From contig NZ_JAAXLA010000012.1 of assembly GCF_012911935.1 (NCBI RefSeq), positions 51,512-115,511 on the forward strand: a DNA stretch of 64,000 nucleotides, given 5' to 3'. The translations under genes and the position numbers were made by a program. Positions 27,496 to 35,591 of the stretch are shown here, in pieces. A model generated the notes under the pieces. The model did not search any database and had not been told where the DNA came from. It worked only from the letters and a program-made list of their open reading frames with translations. Every line of letters starts with the position of its first letter. The first letter of the stretch is position 1. This stretch comes from Pseudonocardia acidicola (GTDB taxonomy: Bacteria; Actinomycetota; Actinomycetes; Mycobacteriales; Pseudonocardiaceae).

Positions 27496-29801
27496 CGCGT
27501 TGTTCCTTTCGCGGGGCTCTCGGACTCCTCGCGCAGTGCCGCCAGGACGTCGAAGGGGGTGATGGGCAGAGAGCGGATCGGCTTGCCGATCGCGTCGGAG
27601 ACCGCACTGGCGATCACCGCGGCGACCGGGATGAGCGAGGGCTCGCCGGCGCCCTTCGCCCCGTACGGGCCGTCGGGCCACGGGTTGTCCAGCAGTGCGA
27701 TGTCGATCGGCGGTGCCTCGAACGCCGTCGGCAGCCGGTAGTTCTCCAGGCTGTGGTCCACGGTCACGCCGTCGGCCACGCGCAGGTCCTCGTAGAGCGC
27801 GTACCCCACACCCTGCAGCACGCCGCCGTGGATCTGGCCCTCGACCTGCTGGGGGTTGATCGCGCGGCCCACGTCCTGGGCGACGACGTAGCGCAGGATC
27901 GTCACCTTGCCGGTGTCGGGGTCGACCTCCACCTCGGCGGAGTGCACGTGGTAGGTCGGGGTGGCGAACCCGGTGAACAGCGCCCCGGTGAGGCAGCCCG
28001 AGTCGAACTGCACCGGCGGGGTGATGTGCCGGCCGGTGGCCGAGATCGGGCCCGCGGTGTAGAGCGCGGTCTGGGCCACCGCGGCCAGCGGGACCTTCGC
28101 GCCCGGCGATCCGGTCACCTGGACGTGCCCGTCGGCGAGCTCGAGGTCGGCCGGGTTGGCCTCGAGCAGGTTCGCGGCCACCTCGAGGAGCTGCTCGCGG
28201 ACCTGCGCGCTGGCCTGCACGGCCGCGTTGCCCAGGGAGAACAGCGTCCGGCTGCCCTGGGCGCCGCCGTCGTAGGTCCCGGCGTCGGTGTCCGCGGCCA
28301 GGATGATCACGTCGTCCGGGGTCAGCCCGAGCTCCTCGGCCACGATCTGGCGCAGCCCGGCGGCCACCGCGCCGGTGCCGATCTCGGCACCGGCACAGAT
28401 CACCCCGGCGGTGCCGTCCTCGTTGATCTTGACGGTGGCGCCGCCCGGCCCCGGGTTGGTCAGCCAGGTCACCGCGCCGATGCCCTTGCCGCGCAACCCC
28501 CTCGGGTTGCCGGACGGGGCCTGGGCGGCCCACGGGGCGATCTGCTCGACCTTCGCGAAGCCCTCCTCGAAGACCGCATCGTCGAGGACCTGGCCGTTGG
28601 CGATGGCCTCGCCGGCCTTGACCACGTTGCGCAGCCGCAGCTCCCGGCGGTCCATGCCGAGCTTCGCCGCGATGTGGTCGAGGTGCTGCTCGAGGGCGAA
28701 CATCGCGTACGGGCCGTTGACACCGCGGAACGCCGCCGTCGGGGCGGTGTTCGTGTAGACGACCCGGGTGCGGTAGCGGGCCACCGGCACCCGGTAGGTG
28801 CCGCCGAACACCAGCCCCGGCACCGCCGCGCACGCGACGATCTCGCCGCTGTACGCACCGTTGTCGGCGATCGTGTCGGCCTCCTGGGCGAGGATCTCGC
28901 CGTTCGCGGAGACCGCGGTCCGGATGCGGATCTTCGCGTTCTCCCGCGGCCCGGCGGTCTGCAGCTCCTCGGCCCGGGTGTTGACCAGCCGCACCGCGCG
29001 GCCGGTCCTGCGCGCGAGCACGCAGACGAACGGCTCGAGCATCGCGTCGATCTTGCCGCCGAAGCCGCCGCCGATCGTGGTGACGACGACGCGGACCTTG
29101 GAGGGAGCGATGCCGAGCCACTCGGCGAGCCGGTCGCGGACCAGGAACGGGAACTGCGCCGGGCTGTGCACGACGTAGCGGCCGCCCTCGAACCGGCCCA
29201 CCGCGGCGTGCGGCTCGATCGGGGACTGGTGCTGGCGCTGGGTGCTGAACTCGTCCTCCACCACGAGGTGCGCAGCGGCGAACGCGGCGTCCACGTCGCC
29301 GCGGTCCAGCGTGGACTCCCAGGCGACGTTGCCCGAGCGGGGCCCGGGCGCCAGCATCTGGTACGACTCCCAGGCCGGGTGGATCAGCCGGGCGCCCTCG
29401 GCGAGCGCGGCGTCCATGTCGGTCAGCGCTTCCAGGGGGTCGATCTCCAGTTCGATCGCGGCCACCGCGGCCTCGGCCTGCGCGAGCGTGTCCGCGGCCA
29501 CCGCGGCGATCGGCTCGCCGATGTAGCGGACCTCCTCGCGGGCGAACATCGGCTGGTCCTTGAGGATCCAGCCCGAGGTGGTGTCCGGGACGTCGGCGGC
29601 CGTGATGATCGCCCGAACCCCGGGCAGCGCGGCCGCCCGCGCGGTGTCGAGCCGCCGGATCCGGCCCGCGGGCACCGGCGAGCGCAGCAGCTTGGCCTGC
29701 AGCGTGCCGGTCTGGCCGTAGTCCATGCCGTACACGGCGGCGCCGCGCACCTTGTCGTCGCCGTCGGCGCGGCGGGCGTTGGTCCCGACCACGCGCGTCA
29801 C
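27492..29801 (-). CDS. Xanthine dehydrogenase-family molybdopterin subunit (operon copy)
   Basis: A 769-residue catalytic subunit. It shows the N-terminal VRGAAVYGMDY and VRYIGEPIAAVAADT, the cofactor loops TTIGGGFGGK and NTAPTAAFRG, and the C-terminal catalytic Glu in GAKGAGEPSLIP. There is no Tat signal, so it is cytoplasmic and pairs with the FAD and 2Fe-2S subunits encoded upstream (order M-S-L). The GTG start at 29801 overlaps the small-subunit stop; the longer open frame is a shadow of that gene. The enzyme probably hydroxylates a carbon next to a ring nitrogen with water as oxygen source. Confidence 0.93.
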   Translation of the reverse strand: MTRVVGTNARRADGDDKVRGAAVYGMDYGQTGTLQAKLLRSPVPAGRIRRLDTARAAALPGVRAIITAADVPDTTSGWILKDQPMFAREEVRYIGEPIAAVAADTLAQAEAAVAAIELEIDPLEALTDMDAALAEGARLIHPAWESYQMLAPGPRSGNVAWESTLDRGDVDAAFAAAHLVVEDEFSTQRQHQSPIEPHAAVGRFEGGRYVVHSPAQFPFLVRDRLAEWLGIAPSKVRVVVTTIGGGFGGKIDAMLEPFVCVLARRTGRAVRLVNTRAEELQTAGPRENAKIRIRTAVSANGEILAQEADTIADNGAYSGEIVACAAVPGLVFGGTYRVPVARYRTRVVYTNTAPTAAFRGVNGPYAMFALEQHLDHIAAKLGMDRRELRLRNVVKAGEAIANGQVLDDAVFEEGFAKVEQIAPWAAQAPSGNPRGLRGKGIGAVTWLTNPGPGGATVKINEDGTAGVICAGAEIGTGAVAAGLRQIVAEELGLTPDDVIILAADTDAGTYDGGAQGSRTLFSLGNAAVQASAQVREQLLEVAANLLEANPADLELADGHVQVTGSPGAKVPLAAVAQTALYTAGPISATGRHITPPVQFDSGCLTGALFTGFATPTYHVHSAEVEVDPDTGKVTILRYVVAQDVGRAINPQQVEGQIHGGVLQGVGYALYEDLRVADGVTVDHSLENYRLPTAFEAPPIDIALLDNPWPDGPYGAKGAGEPSLIPVAAVIASAVSDAIGKPIRSLPITPFDVLAALREESESPAKGTTR

Positions 29802-30271
29802 GACCGGCCCCCGTTCGCCCCGGCGACGGCCAGCGCCGCCTCGACGATCTTGTGGTAGCCGGTGCAGCGGCAGATGTTGCCGGCCAGCGACTCCTTGATC
29901 GCGGCCTCGTCCGGGGTGGCGTTGCGCTCGAACAGCGCGGTGAGCGACATCAGGATGCCGGGTGTGCAGGCGCCGCACTGCACGCCGCCGTGCTCGAGCA
30001 GGGCGTCCTGCAGCGGGTTGAGCGGGCCGTCCGGGTCCGCGAGGCCCTCGACGGTGCGCACGGCTCGGCCCTGCGCCAGCGCGACCGGGGTCAGGCAGGA
30101 CACGGCGGGCCGGTCGTCGACGAGCACGGTGCAGGCGCCGCAGCGGCCCTCGGCACAGCCCGGCTTGGCACCGGTGAGACCGAGCCGGCTGCGCAGTACC
30201 GACAACAGCGGGGTCATGTCCGGCGCGTCGACCTCGACGGGCCGTTCGTTCAGTGTGAACGCGTGGGGCAT
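29798..30271 (-). CDS. 2Fe-2S subunit of the operon molybdenum hydroxylase
   Basis: A 157-residue small subunit with both cluster sets: GCAEGRCGACT plus a later Cys in the ferredoxin domain, and CGACTPG with CRCTGYHKIVEA in the helical domain. It moves electrons from the molybdenum centre to FAD. It lies between the FAD-subunit gene (7 bp away) and the large-subunit gene (GTGA overlap). Confidence 0.94.
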   Translation of the reverse strand: MPHAFTLNERPVEVDAPDMTPLLSVLRSRLGLTGAKPGCAEGRCGACTVLVDDRPAVSCLTPVALAQGRAVRTVEGLADPDGPLNPLQDALLEHGGVQCGACTPGILMSLTALFERNATPDEAAIKESLAGNICRCTGYHKIVEAALAVAGANGGRS

Positions 30272-30278
30272 CGGTTGC

Positions 30279-31181
30279 TCACTTCTGCTGGTCGTCGGCG
30301 GTGGTGAGGGTGGCTGCGGCGCGGCGGGCCAGCGCAGGCAGCACGGCGAGGCGGTACCAGCCGGGGGCGTCGAGGCCCTCGCGGGCGGTGCACTCGTCCG
30401 CGGCGGCCTGGCCTGCCCGCTCGGCGGCCGCGTCGTCCAGCGCAGCGCCGACCAGCACCGCGGCGGCCGCGTCGGACAGCCGGGCGATCTCCTCGACGCC
30501 GCCGACGCCGACCCGGGCGGCAGCCACGGTCGCGCCCTCGATGTCCACCGACAGCGCCACCGATGCGATCGCGTACTCGCCGCCGCCGCGGACGGTCAGC
30601 CGTTCGAACGCGGAACGCCGGGCCGCCGGGGTGGGGACGACGATGCGGGCGATCAGCTCGCCGGCGAGGCGCTCGCGCCGGGAGGCGAGATGGCCGGCGA
30701 GGTCCTCGGTCCGCTCCCCGTCGGGGCCGGCCACGACGACGCGGGCCTCGGCGGCCAGCAGCGCCGGCACCAGGTCGGCCTCCGGGAACCCGACAGCGGC
30801 GATGTTGCCGCCGACGGTCGCGACGCTGCGTACCGCGGGGAAGGCGGAACGCCGGGCCGCCTCGATCAGCCCGGCCAGTGCGGGGGGAGCGTCGAGGGCC
30901 GCGAGCTCGTCGTGGGTCACCATCGCGCCGATCTCGACCGCGTCGTCACCGGTCCGGATACCGTGCAGCTCCGCGAGACCGTCGAGGGCGACGTAGACCC
31001 GGGCGACCGGCGCGCCGCGCAGCGGCGCCCGCATCACCCAGGTGCCGCCGGCCAGCGGGGCGCCGTCCGTGCCGAGCTCGGCCAGCTCGCGTATCGCGTC
31101 CGCGAGCGACGCCGGCCGGCGCACCTCGGACCGGGTGATCGCACCCGGGTCGGTCCGCCGGGGTGGACTTGCTGTTGTCAT
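30279..31181 (-). CDS. FAD-binding subunit (CoxM type) of the operon molybdenum hydroxylase
   Basis: A 300-residue flavoprotein. It has the first FAD motif in the form APLAGGTWVM (about 40-50), rather than the common AGGHSL/AGGTDL, and the second at ATVGGNIAAVGFPEADLVPALLA. A CO-dehydrogenase flavoprotein C-terminal domain follows. It receives electrons from the 2Fe-2S subunit and passes them to NAD or another acceptor. I used the ATG at 31181 because upstream residues of the open frame have no family character. A 47-bp gap separates it from the HyuA gene upstream, the widest gap in the operon, so an internal promoter is possible. Confidence 0.9.
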   Translation of the reverse strand: MTTASPPRRTDPGAITRSEVRRPASLADAIRELAELGTDGAPLAGGTWVMRAPLRGAPVARVYVALDGLAELHGIRTGDDAVEIGAMVTHDELAALDAPPALAGLIEAARRSAFPAVRSVATVGGNIAAVGFPEADLVPALLAAEARVVVAGPDGERTEDLAGHLASRRERLAGELIARIVVPTPAARRSAFERLTVRGGGEYAIASVALSVDIEGATVAAARVGVGGVEEIARLSDAAAAVLVGAALDDAAAERAGQAAADECTAREGLDAPGWYRLAVLPALARRAAATLTTADDQQK

Positions 31182-31228
31182 GGCGTGTCGTCCTCCTTGT
31201 CGCACGTCGTGGGAGCTCGGCCGCGGTC

Positions 31229-32785
31229 TCAGACGAACCGCAGGGTCCCGGCGGCTTTGACCCTGATCCGCACCGCGGGATCGGTGAGGTAGGCGAGCGG
31301 GACCTCCTCGACGTCGACGATCTCGGTGCACTCGGGGTCAGCACCGGCCCGTACCGCCTGTAGCCGGGCGCTCTCGCAGGCTTCGGCGATCGCCGCGGTC
31401 CGGCCGCCGGCCCCGAAGCGCGCGATCCGCTCGATCTGGCCGCTCACCAGCCCGATGGCGGCACCGATCGCGTTCGCGACCTCGTGGTCGGGCGGACGGT
31501 GCACCTCGCTGACCCCGGGGACGTCGTCGGGCACCAGGAACCCGCCACCACCGACCACGACCAGGGGCTGGTCCCCGGGCACGACCTTCGCCCGGTCGAT
31601 CGCCTCGGCGAGCATCGCGTCGGAGCAGGCGAGCGCCTGGGCGAGCGCGGGGTGGTGCCGGGGGTGCGGCGCGCAGTGGCCGACCTCGACCCGCCCCGCG
31701 GCCACCGCGGCGTCGGTCAGCGTCTGCGTGGAGCCGCCGAACACGAGCGCCGACTCGGCCAGCCGGTAACCCACGCTCTGCGGTCCGACGCGGACCGGCC
31801 GGTCTCCGCCGGACACGATCGTGCCGCCGCCGAGCGGCAGCGTGACCAGGGCCGGCATCCGGAAGTTCGTCCGGACGCCGGCGATGCCCACGGACTCGTT
31901 GGACTCCCCGGGGAAGCCGTTCACCATGGCCCCCACCTCGGTGGAGGTGCCGCCGACGTCGGCGACCAGGGCGTCGCGCAGGCTGCTGACGTGGGCCGCT
32001 CCGCGCATGCTGTTGGCGGGCCCGCAGCCGATCGTCAGCACCGGGTAGCGCAGCGCGTACTCGAGCTCCATCAGCGTGCCGTCGTTCTGCGCGAAGTAGC
32101 GGGCCGGCCGCAGACCGTGCTGCTCCAGCGCGTCACCGAACGAGTGTGCGACGGTGTGTGCGACCCCCACCAGCGCGGCGTTGAGCACTGTGGCGTTCTC
32201 GCGCTCGATCAGGCCGATGCTGCCGATCTCGTGGCTGAGTGAGACGTGCACGTCACCCAGCACAGCGCGCGCGATCGCCTCGGCCGCGAGTTCGTGGCGG
32301 TCGGAGACGGCGGGGAAGACGCTGGTGACGGCCACCGCCTGCGCCCGGCCGGCGACGGAGTCGAAGAACCGGGCGGTCGCGTCCGCGTCGAACGGGGCGA
32401 TCTCGGTGCCGTCGAACTCCATGCCCCCGGCGACGACGGTCGCGCCGACCGCCACCGCTGCCCGCAGGTCCGCCGGGAAGGTCGCCAGCGGCGGGACCGC
32501 GAGGGTTGCCGGGCCGCCGATCCGCAGCACGGCGACCCGGCGCAACCCGTCGCGGGCGAGCAGCGCGTTGGTGGCGTGGGTGGTGCCGAGCATCGCGTGC
32601 GTGATGCGGTCGCGGCCCTCGCCGAGCCCGTCGAGGACCGCCTCGATGGCCGCGGCGATGCCGGCGGTCACATCGGGTGTCGTCGGTGCCTTGGCCTTGG
32701 CCAGCAGCACGTCGGCACGGTCCACGACGACGGCGTCGGTGTTCGTGCCGCCGACGTCGATCCCCAGGCGCAGGTCAGCTCGCAT
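31229..32785 (-). CDS. Hydantoinase/oxoprolinase family protein HyuA type (copy 2)
   Basis: A 518-residue paralogue of the protein at 24896-26464, with the same loops (LGIDVGGTNTDAVVVDRAD, GTTHATNALL, VADVGGTSTEVGAM) and the same overall length. The N-terminus is clearly homologous, but long parts differ, so the pair looks like an old duplication and not a recent one. It overlaps DUF917 copy 2 by 11 bases. The DUF917-HyuA order here (copy 2) is reversed at the other end of the operon (HyuA-DUF917). Confidence 0.87.
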   Translation of the reverse strand: MRADLRLGIDVGGTNTDAVVVDRADVLLAKAKAPTTPDVTAGIAAAIEAVLDGLGEGRDRITHAMLGTTHATNALLARDGLRRVAVLRIGGPATLAVPPLATFPADLRAAVAVGATVVAGGMEFDGTEIAPFDADATARFFDSVAGRAQAVAVTSVFPAVSDRHELAAEAIARAVLGDVHVSLSHEIGSIGLIERENATVLNAALVGVAHTVAHSFGDALEQHGLRPARYFAQNDGTLMELEYALRYPVLTIGCGPANSMRGAAHVSSLRDALVADVGGTSTEVGAMVNGFPGESNESVGIAGVRTNFRMPALVTLPLGGGTIVSGGDRPVRVGPQSVGYRLAESALVFGGSTQTLTDAAVAAGRVEVGHCAPHPRHHPALAQALACSDAMLAEAIDRAKVVPGDQPLVVVGGGGFLVPDDVPGVSEVHRPPDHEVANAIGAAIGLVSGQIERIARFGAGGRTAAIAEACESARLQAVRAGADPECTEIVDVEEVPLAYLTDPAVRIRVKAAGTLRFV

Positions 32786-33908
32786 GCAGGCCCCCGGTGT
32801 CGACGGGAGTGTAGGGGAAGCGGAGCCCGAACGCGGCCGGGCCGGCGGCCGCCAGTCCCGCCGGGGTTCGCCACACCTGCGGGCCGGGGAAGGCGATGAC
32901 GCCGACCCGCTGCCCGTAGCGCAGCCGCTCGGTCACGATCGCCTCGCCGGTGCGGGCATCGAGCACGGTGATGATGTCCGGCACGCAGGCCCGGACCTCG
33001 CCGTCCTCGAGCGCGGCGAGGTTCTCGTTCTGGATCTCCAGGCGGAGCAGCCTGCCCTCGCCGGCGGCGTCCTCGATGATCGCCGAACCGCGGACGAACC
33101 CGCCGGAGGTCTCCCGCTCGACGTCGATGATCTTGCCGCGGATCAGCTCCACCGCGGCCAGTTCGCCGACCACGGTGTCGATCGGGGCGGCGCCGGCGCG
33201 CGTCATCGCGGCGCCGAGTTCGAGCGCCCGGGAGACCGACCCGGGGACGGTCGCGCGGCGCGCGGTCGCCACGTCCATCAGGTACAGCGCGGCGACGGCG
33301 GCGCCGCCGAAGGCCGCGGTCGACGAGCGCAGCAGCCGTTCGGTCCACTCGACGCTGCCGGCCCGGATGACCAGGGTGTTCAACCGCTCGTCGGCCATCA
33401 CGCACGGGCTCGAGGGAACCCCGGCGAGGTTCATGGTCATCTGCGGCATGGTCGGGAAGGCGCGGCCCATGCCGTCCGCGTCGACGTAGGGCAGTTCCTG
33501 CCGGGCCGCCCAGGTCAGCGGGATGAGCCCGTTCGCGCCGCCGATCTCGAAGGGCATGATCGCCGCGACGGGCCGGCCGGTCAGGGCCTCCACCTCGTCG
33601 GCGAGCCGGCCGCCCTCACCGCCGTTCTCGAGTTTCTCGATCGCGATGGTCGGCGCACCGACGAGCCCGCACGGCATGACGAGGCCGTCGTCGGCGAGGT
33701 CGTCGAGGCCGACGAGCCGCACCGGACCGTGCTGCCGGATCGCCTCGCGCGCCATGAGGACGCCGACCAGGGGATCGCCGCCGCCCCCGGCGCCCATGAC
33801 CGCGCAGCCGCGCGCGAGGGCCGGGAGATCGTCGATGTCGATCGATCCCCGGTCGGCTCGCGCGGCGGGGGTTCCGCTGTCGCGGCCCCGCTCCTGGCGT
33901 TGGGTCAT
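32775..33908 (-). CDS. DUF917 family protein (copy 2)
   Basis: A 377-residue protein, the first gene of the operon. After a 35-residue charged N-terminal extension it shows GCAVMGAGGGGDPLVGVLM, GLVGAPTIAIEKLENGG, PFEIGGANGLIPL and DADGMGRAFPTMPQM, matching copy 1 block by block. I chose ATG 33908 since it follows a 119-bp divergent promoter region shared with PucR. The protein probably works with the adjacent HyuA protein as a ring-opening unit, by analogy with HyuAB; this is an inference. Confidence 0.85.
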   Translation of the reverse strand: MTQRQERGRDSGTPAARADRGSIDIDDLPALARGCAVMGAGGGGDPLVGVLMAREAIRQHGPVRLVGLDDLADDGLVMPCGLVGAPTIAIEKLENGGEGGRLADEVEALTGRPVAAIMPFEIGGANGLIPLTWAARQELPYVDADGMGRAFPTMPQMTMNLAGVPSSPCVMADERLNTLVIRAGSVEWTERLLRSSTAAFGGAAVAALYLMDVATARRATVPGSVSRALELGAAMTRAGAAPIDTVVGELAAVELIRGKIIDVERETSGGFVRGSAIIEDAAGEGRLLRLEIQNENLAALEDGEVRACVPDIITVLDARTGEAIVTERLRYGQRVGVIAFPGPQVWRTPAGLAAAGPAAFGLRFPYTPVDTGGLHAS

Positions 33909-33990
33909 GGTGGCTCCGCTCCTCGGCCGCAAGTATGTGTCGCCCATCCGTGTCGGTCTTTGGGCGGTCCGCCACTGAACACGCGAGTTC

Positions 33991-34020
33991 TTGTGCATCA
34001 TGCACCGCGACTCGATACTT
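33991..34020 (+). promoter_or_regulatory. PucR promoter with overlapping palindrome
   Basis: TTGTGC (33991-33996) and GATACT (34014-34019) are spaced by 17 bp, and the predicted start of transcription falls at or next to the GTG of the PucR gene (34028), so the mRNA is probably leaderless. A perfect interrupted palindrome, GTGCATCATGCAC (33993-34005), overlaps the -35 and spacer and could be the operator that controls PucR and the divergent operon. Confidence 0.55.
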
Positions 34021-34027
34021 CAGCGCC

Positions 34028-35524
34028 GTGGACTCCTTGCAGGCGTTGCTGGACGCGCCGGACCTGCGCCTGCTGCTGCGGCGCCTCGCGGGTCCGGACT
34101 CCGACGCCCCGGTGCGCCGGATCGCCCTCGTCGAGGACCTCGGTCGGCTCGGCGACCTCGAGGAGGCCACGCTCGCGGTCCTGACGCACGCCGCGTCGCA
34201 GGACGCCGTGAGTTACCGGCTCGACGTCGCGCTGCGCACGGTGGGTTCGCGCGACATCAGTGCCGTCGTGCTCACCGACGGGCGCGAGGGCATCGCCCCG
34301 ACGGCCGCCGCGCTCGCCCGCCGGGTCTCGGTCGCCGTCCTGCGGACGCGCGCCGACTGCGACCTGGCCGCGCTGCTGCTGGCCCTGCACCGCGAACTGG
34401 CGGGCGGCCCCGAGGTGGCGCTCGCGCGGATCCGGGCGGCGCTGCGCGCCCTCGAGGGCGGCACCGCCGACGCCGCCACCCCCGAGGGCCTGCTGCGCGC
34501 CGCGACGCGCGCGCTCGGCGCGCCCGTCGAGCTGCGCGACCCCGGGCCGGCCGACATCGCCGCGCCGGTCGTCGTCTCCGACGAGATCGAGGCGATGGTG
34601 AGCGCTCCGCGCGGAGACGGCCACGCCGAGGACGCGGCGGACGCCGTCGTGCACCTGGCCGCGGCCGCCGTCGCCCGGGCCCGCGCCGCCGCCCGCCAGG
34701 CCGAGGACGCGCCGATCCGTTCCCGCGGCGAGCTGATCTCCGAGTTCGTGCTCGCGCGCCCGGACCACGGCGACCGGCTGCTGGAGCGCATGCGGGCGGC
34801 CGGCCTGACCATCGACGGCTGGCACACCGCGATCCTGATCGACATCGAGAACCTCCCCGCCCTCGCGGCGGAGGACGAACTGGTCTCGCTGCGCATCACC
34901 GACCGGGTCGCGACGCTCGGCCTGGAGGCCGCCCGCGCCACCGGTGGTGTCTGGCACCGGGCCCGGATCGGGTCCGGGCTGCTGCTGACCCGGATGGAGC
35001 GCCACGACCTGGGCAGCCGCGGCGGTCGCGACGTCGCGCACGCCGCCGCGCAGATCCTGCGGCGCATCCTCTCCCGGCTCCCGGAGATCGCGCTGGTGTG
35101 TGGTGTCGGCAGCACCCACGTCGGCGCCACCGGCCTGCGGACGACGCTGGCCGAGGCCCGCGCCGCGCTGGCCGCCGGGCACGCGGGGCGCCGGATCAAC
35201 GTGCCGACGAGCTTCGACGAGGTCGGGCTGCAGCGGACGCTGATCGAATGGTTCGCCTCCGACAGCGCGCGCGAGGCCGTCGACTCACTGCTGCGCCCGC
35301 TCGACGACCTCGGCCCCCAGAAGAGCCGGACCGCGCTGCAGACCCTGCGCGTCTACCTGGACAACCAGGGCTCGACCACCCGTGCGGCGGCCGTGCTGCA
35401 CCTGCACCGCAACGCGATCGCCTATCGGGTGCGGCGGATCTTCGAGCTGCTCGACGTCGACCCGGAGGATCCGGACGCCGTGCTGATGCTGCAGCTCGCG
35501 TGCCGGGCCCGCTCGCTGGGATGA
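34028..35524 (+). CDS. PucR-family transcriptional regulator
   Basis: A 498-residue regulator. The N-terminal part is a PucR-type sensory domain (about 1-120, VRRIALVEDLGRLGDLE), followed by a GGDEF-like linker domain, and the C-terminus holds the PucR/CdaR helix-turn-helix: TLRVYLDNQGSTTRAAAVLH and RNAIAYRVRRIFELL. PucR regulators control purine and other nitrogen-compound catabolism. It is divergent from the eight-gene HyuA/DUF917 operon and 67 bp ahead of the second molybdenum hydroxylase, so it may govern both. The GTG at 34028 is preferred because a promoter places the mRNA start there. Confidence 0.88.
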   Translation: MDSLQALLDAPDLRLLLRRLAGPDSDAPVRRIALVEDLGRLGDLEEATLAVLTHAASQDAVSYRLDVALRTVGSRDISAVVLTDGREGIAPTAAALARRVSVAVLRTRADCDLAALLLALHRELAGGPEVALARIRAALRALEGGTADAATPEGLLRAATRALGAPVELRDPGPADIAAPVVVSDEIEAMVSAPRGDGHAEDAADAVVHLAAAAVARARAAARQAEDAPIRSRGELISEFVLARPDHGDRLLERMRAAGLTIDGWHTAILIDIENLPALAAEDELVSLRITDRVATLGLEAARATGGVWHRARIGSGLLLTRMERHDLGSRGGRDVAHAAAQILRRILSRLPEIALVCGVGSTHVGATGLRTTLAEARAALAAGHAGRRINVPTSFDEVGLQRTLIEWFASDSAREAVDSLLRPLDDLGPQKSRTALQTLRVYLDNQGSTTRAAAVLHLHRNAIAYRVRRIFELLDVDPEDPDAVLMLQLACRARSLG

Positions 35525-35548
35525 ACGGGCCCTTGTCCTGCCCCCGAA

Positions 35549-35562
35549 AAATCTATAGATTT
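35549..35562. promoter_or_regulatory. AT-rich 14-bp palindrome upstream of the second Mo-hydroxylase operon
   Basis: AAATCTATAGATTT is a perfect palindrome, 29 bp before the ATG at 35592. Such an AT-only core stands out in this very GC-rich DNA. It is the likely operator for a dimeric regulator, such as the GntR/FCD protein at the end of this gene cluster (41303-41995) or PucR. Repression by binding next to the start codon would be direct. Confidence 0.55.
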
Positions 35563-35591
35563 CGCGGGTCCTCCAACGAAGGCGGGTCCGT

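Noticed and set aside
27480..29858. 792-codon plus-strand frame opposite the molybdenum subunit
   Set aside because: Composition is Val/Gly/Arg/Ala repeat-like and lacks motifs; the minus-strand gene has all expected motifs of a molybdopterin subunit.
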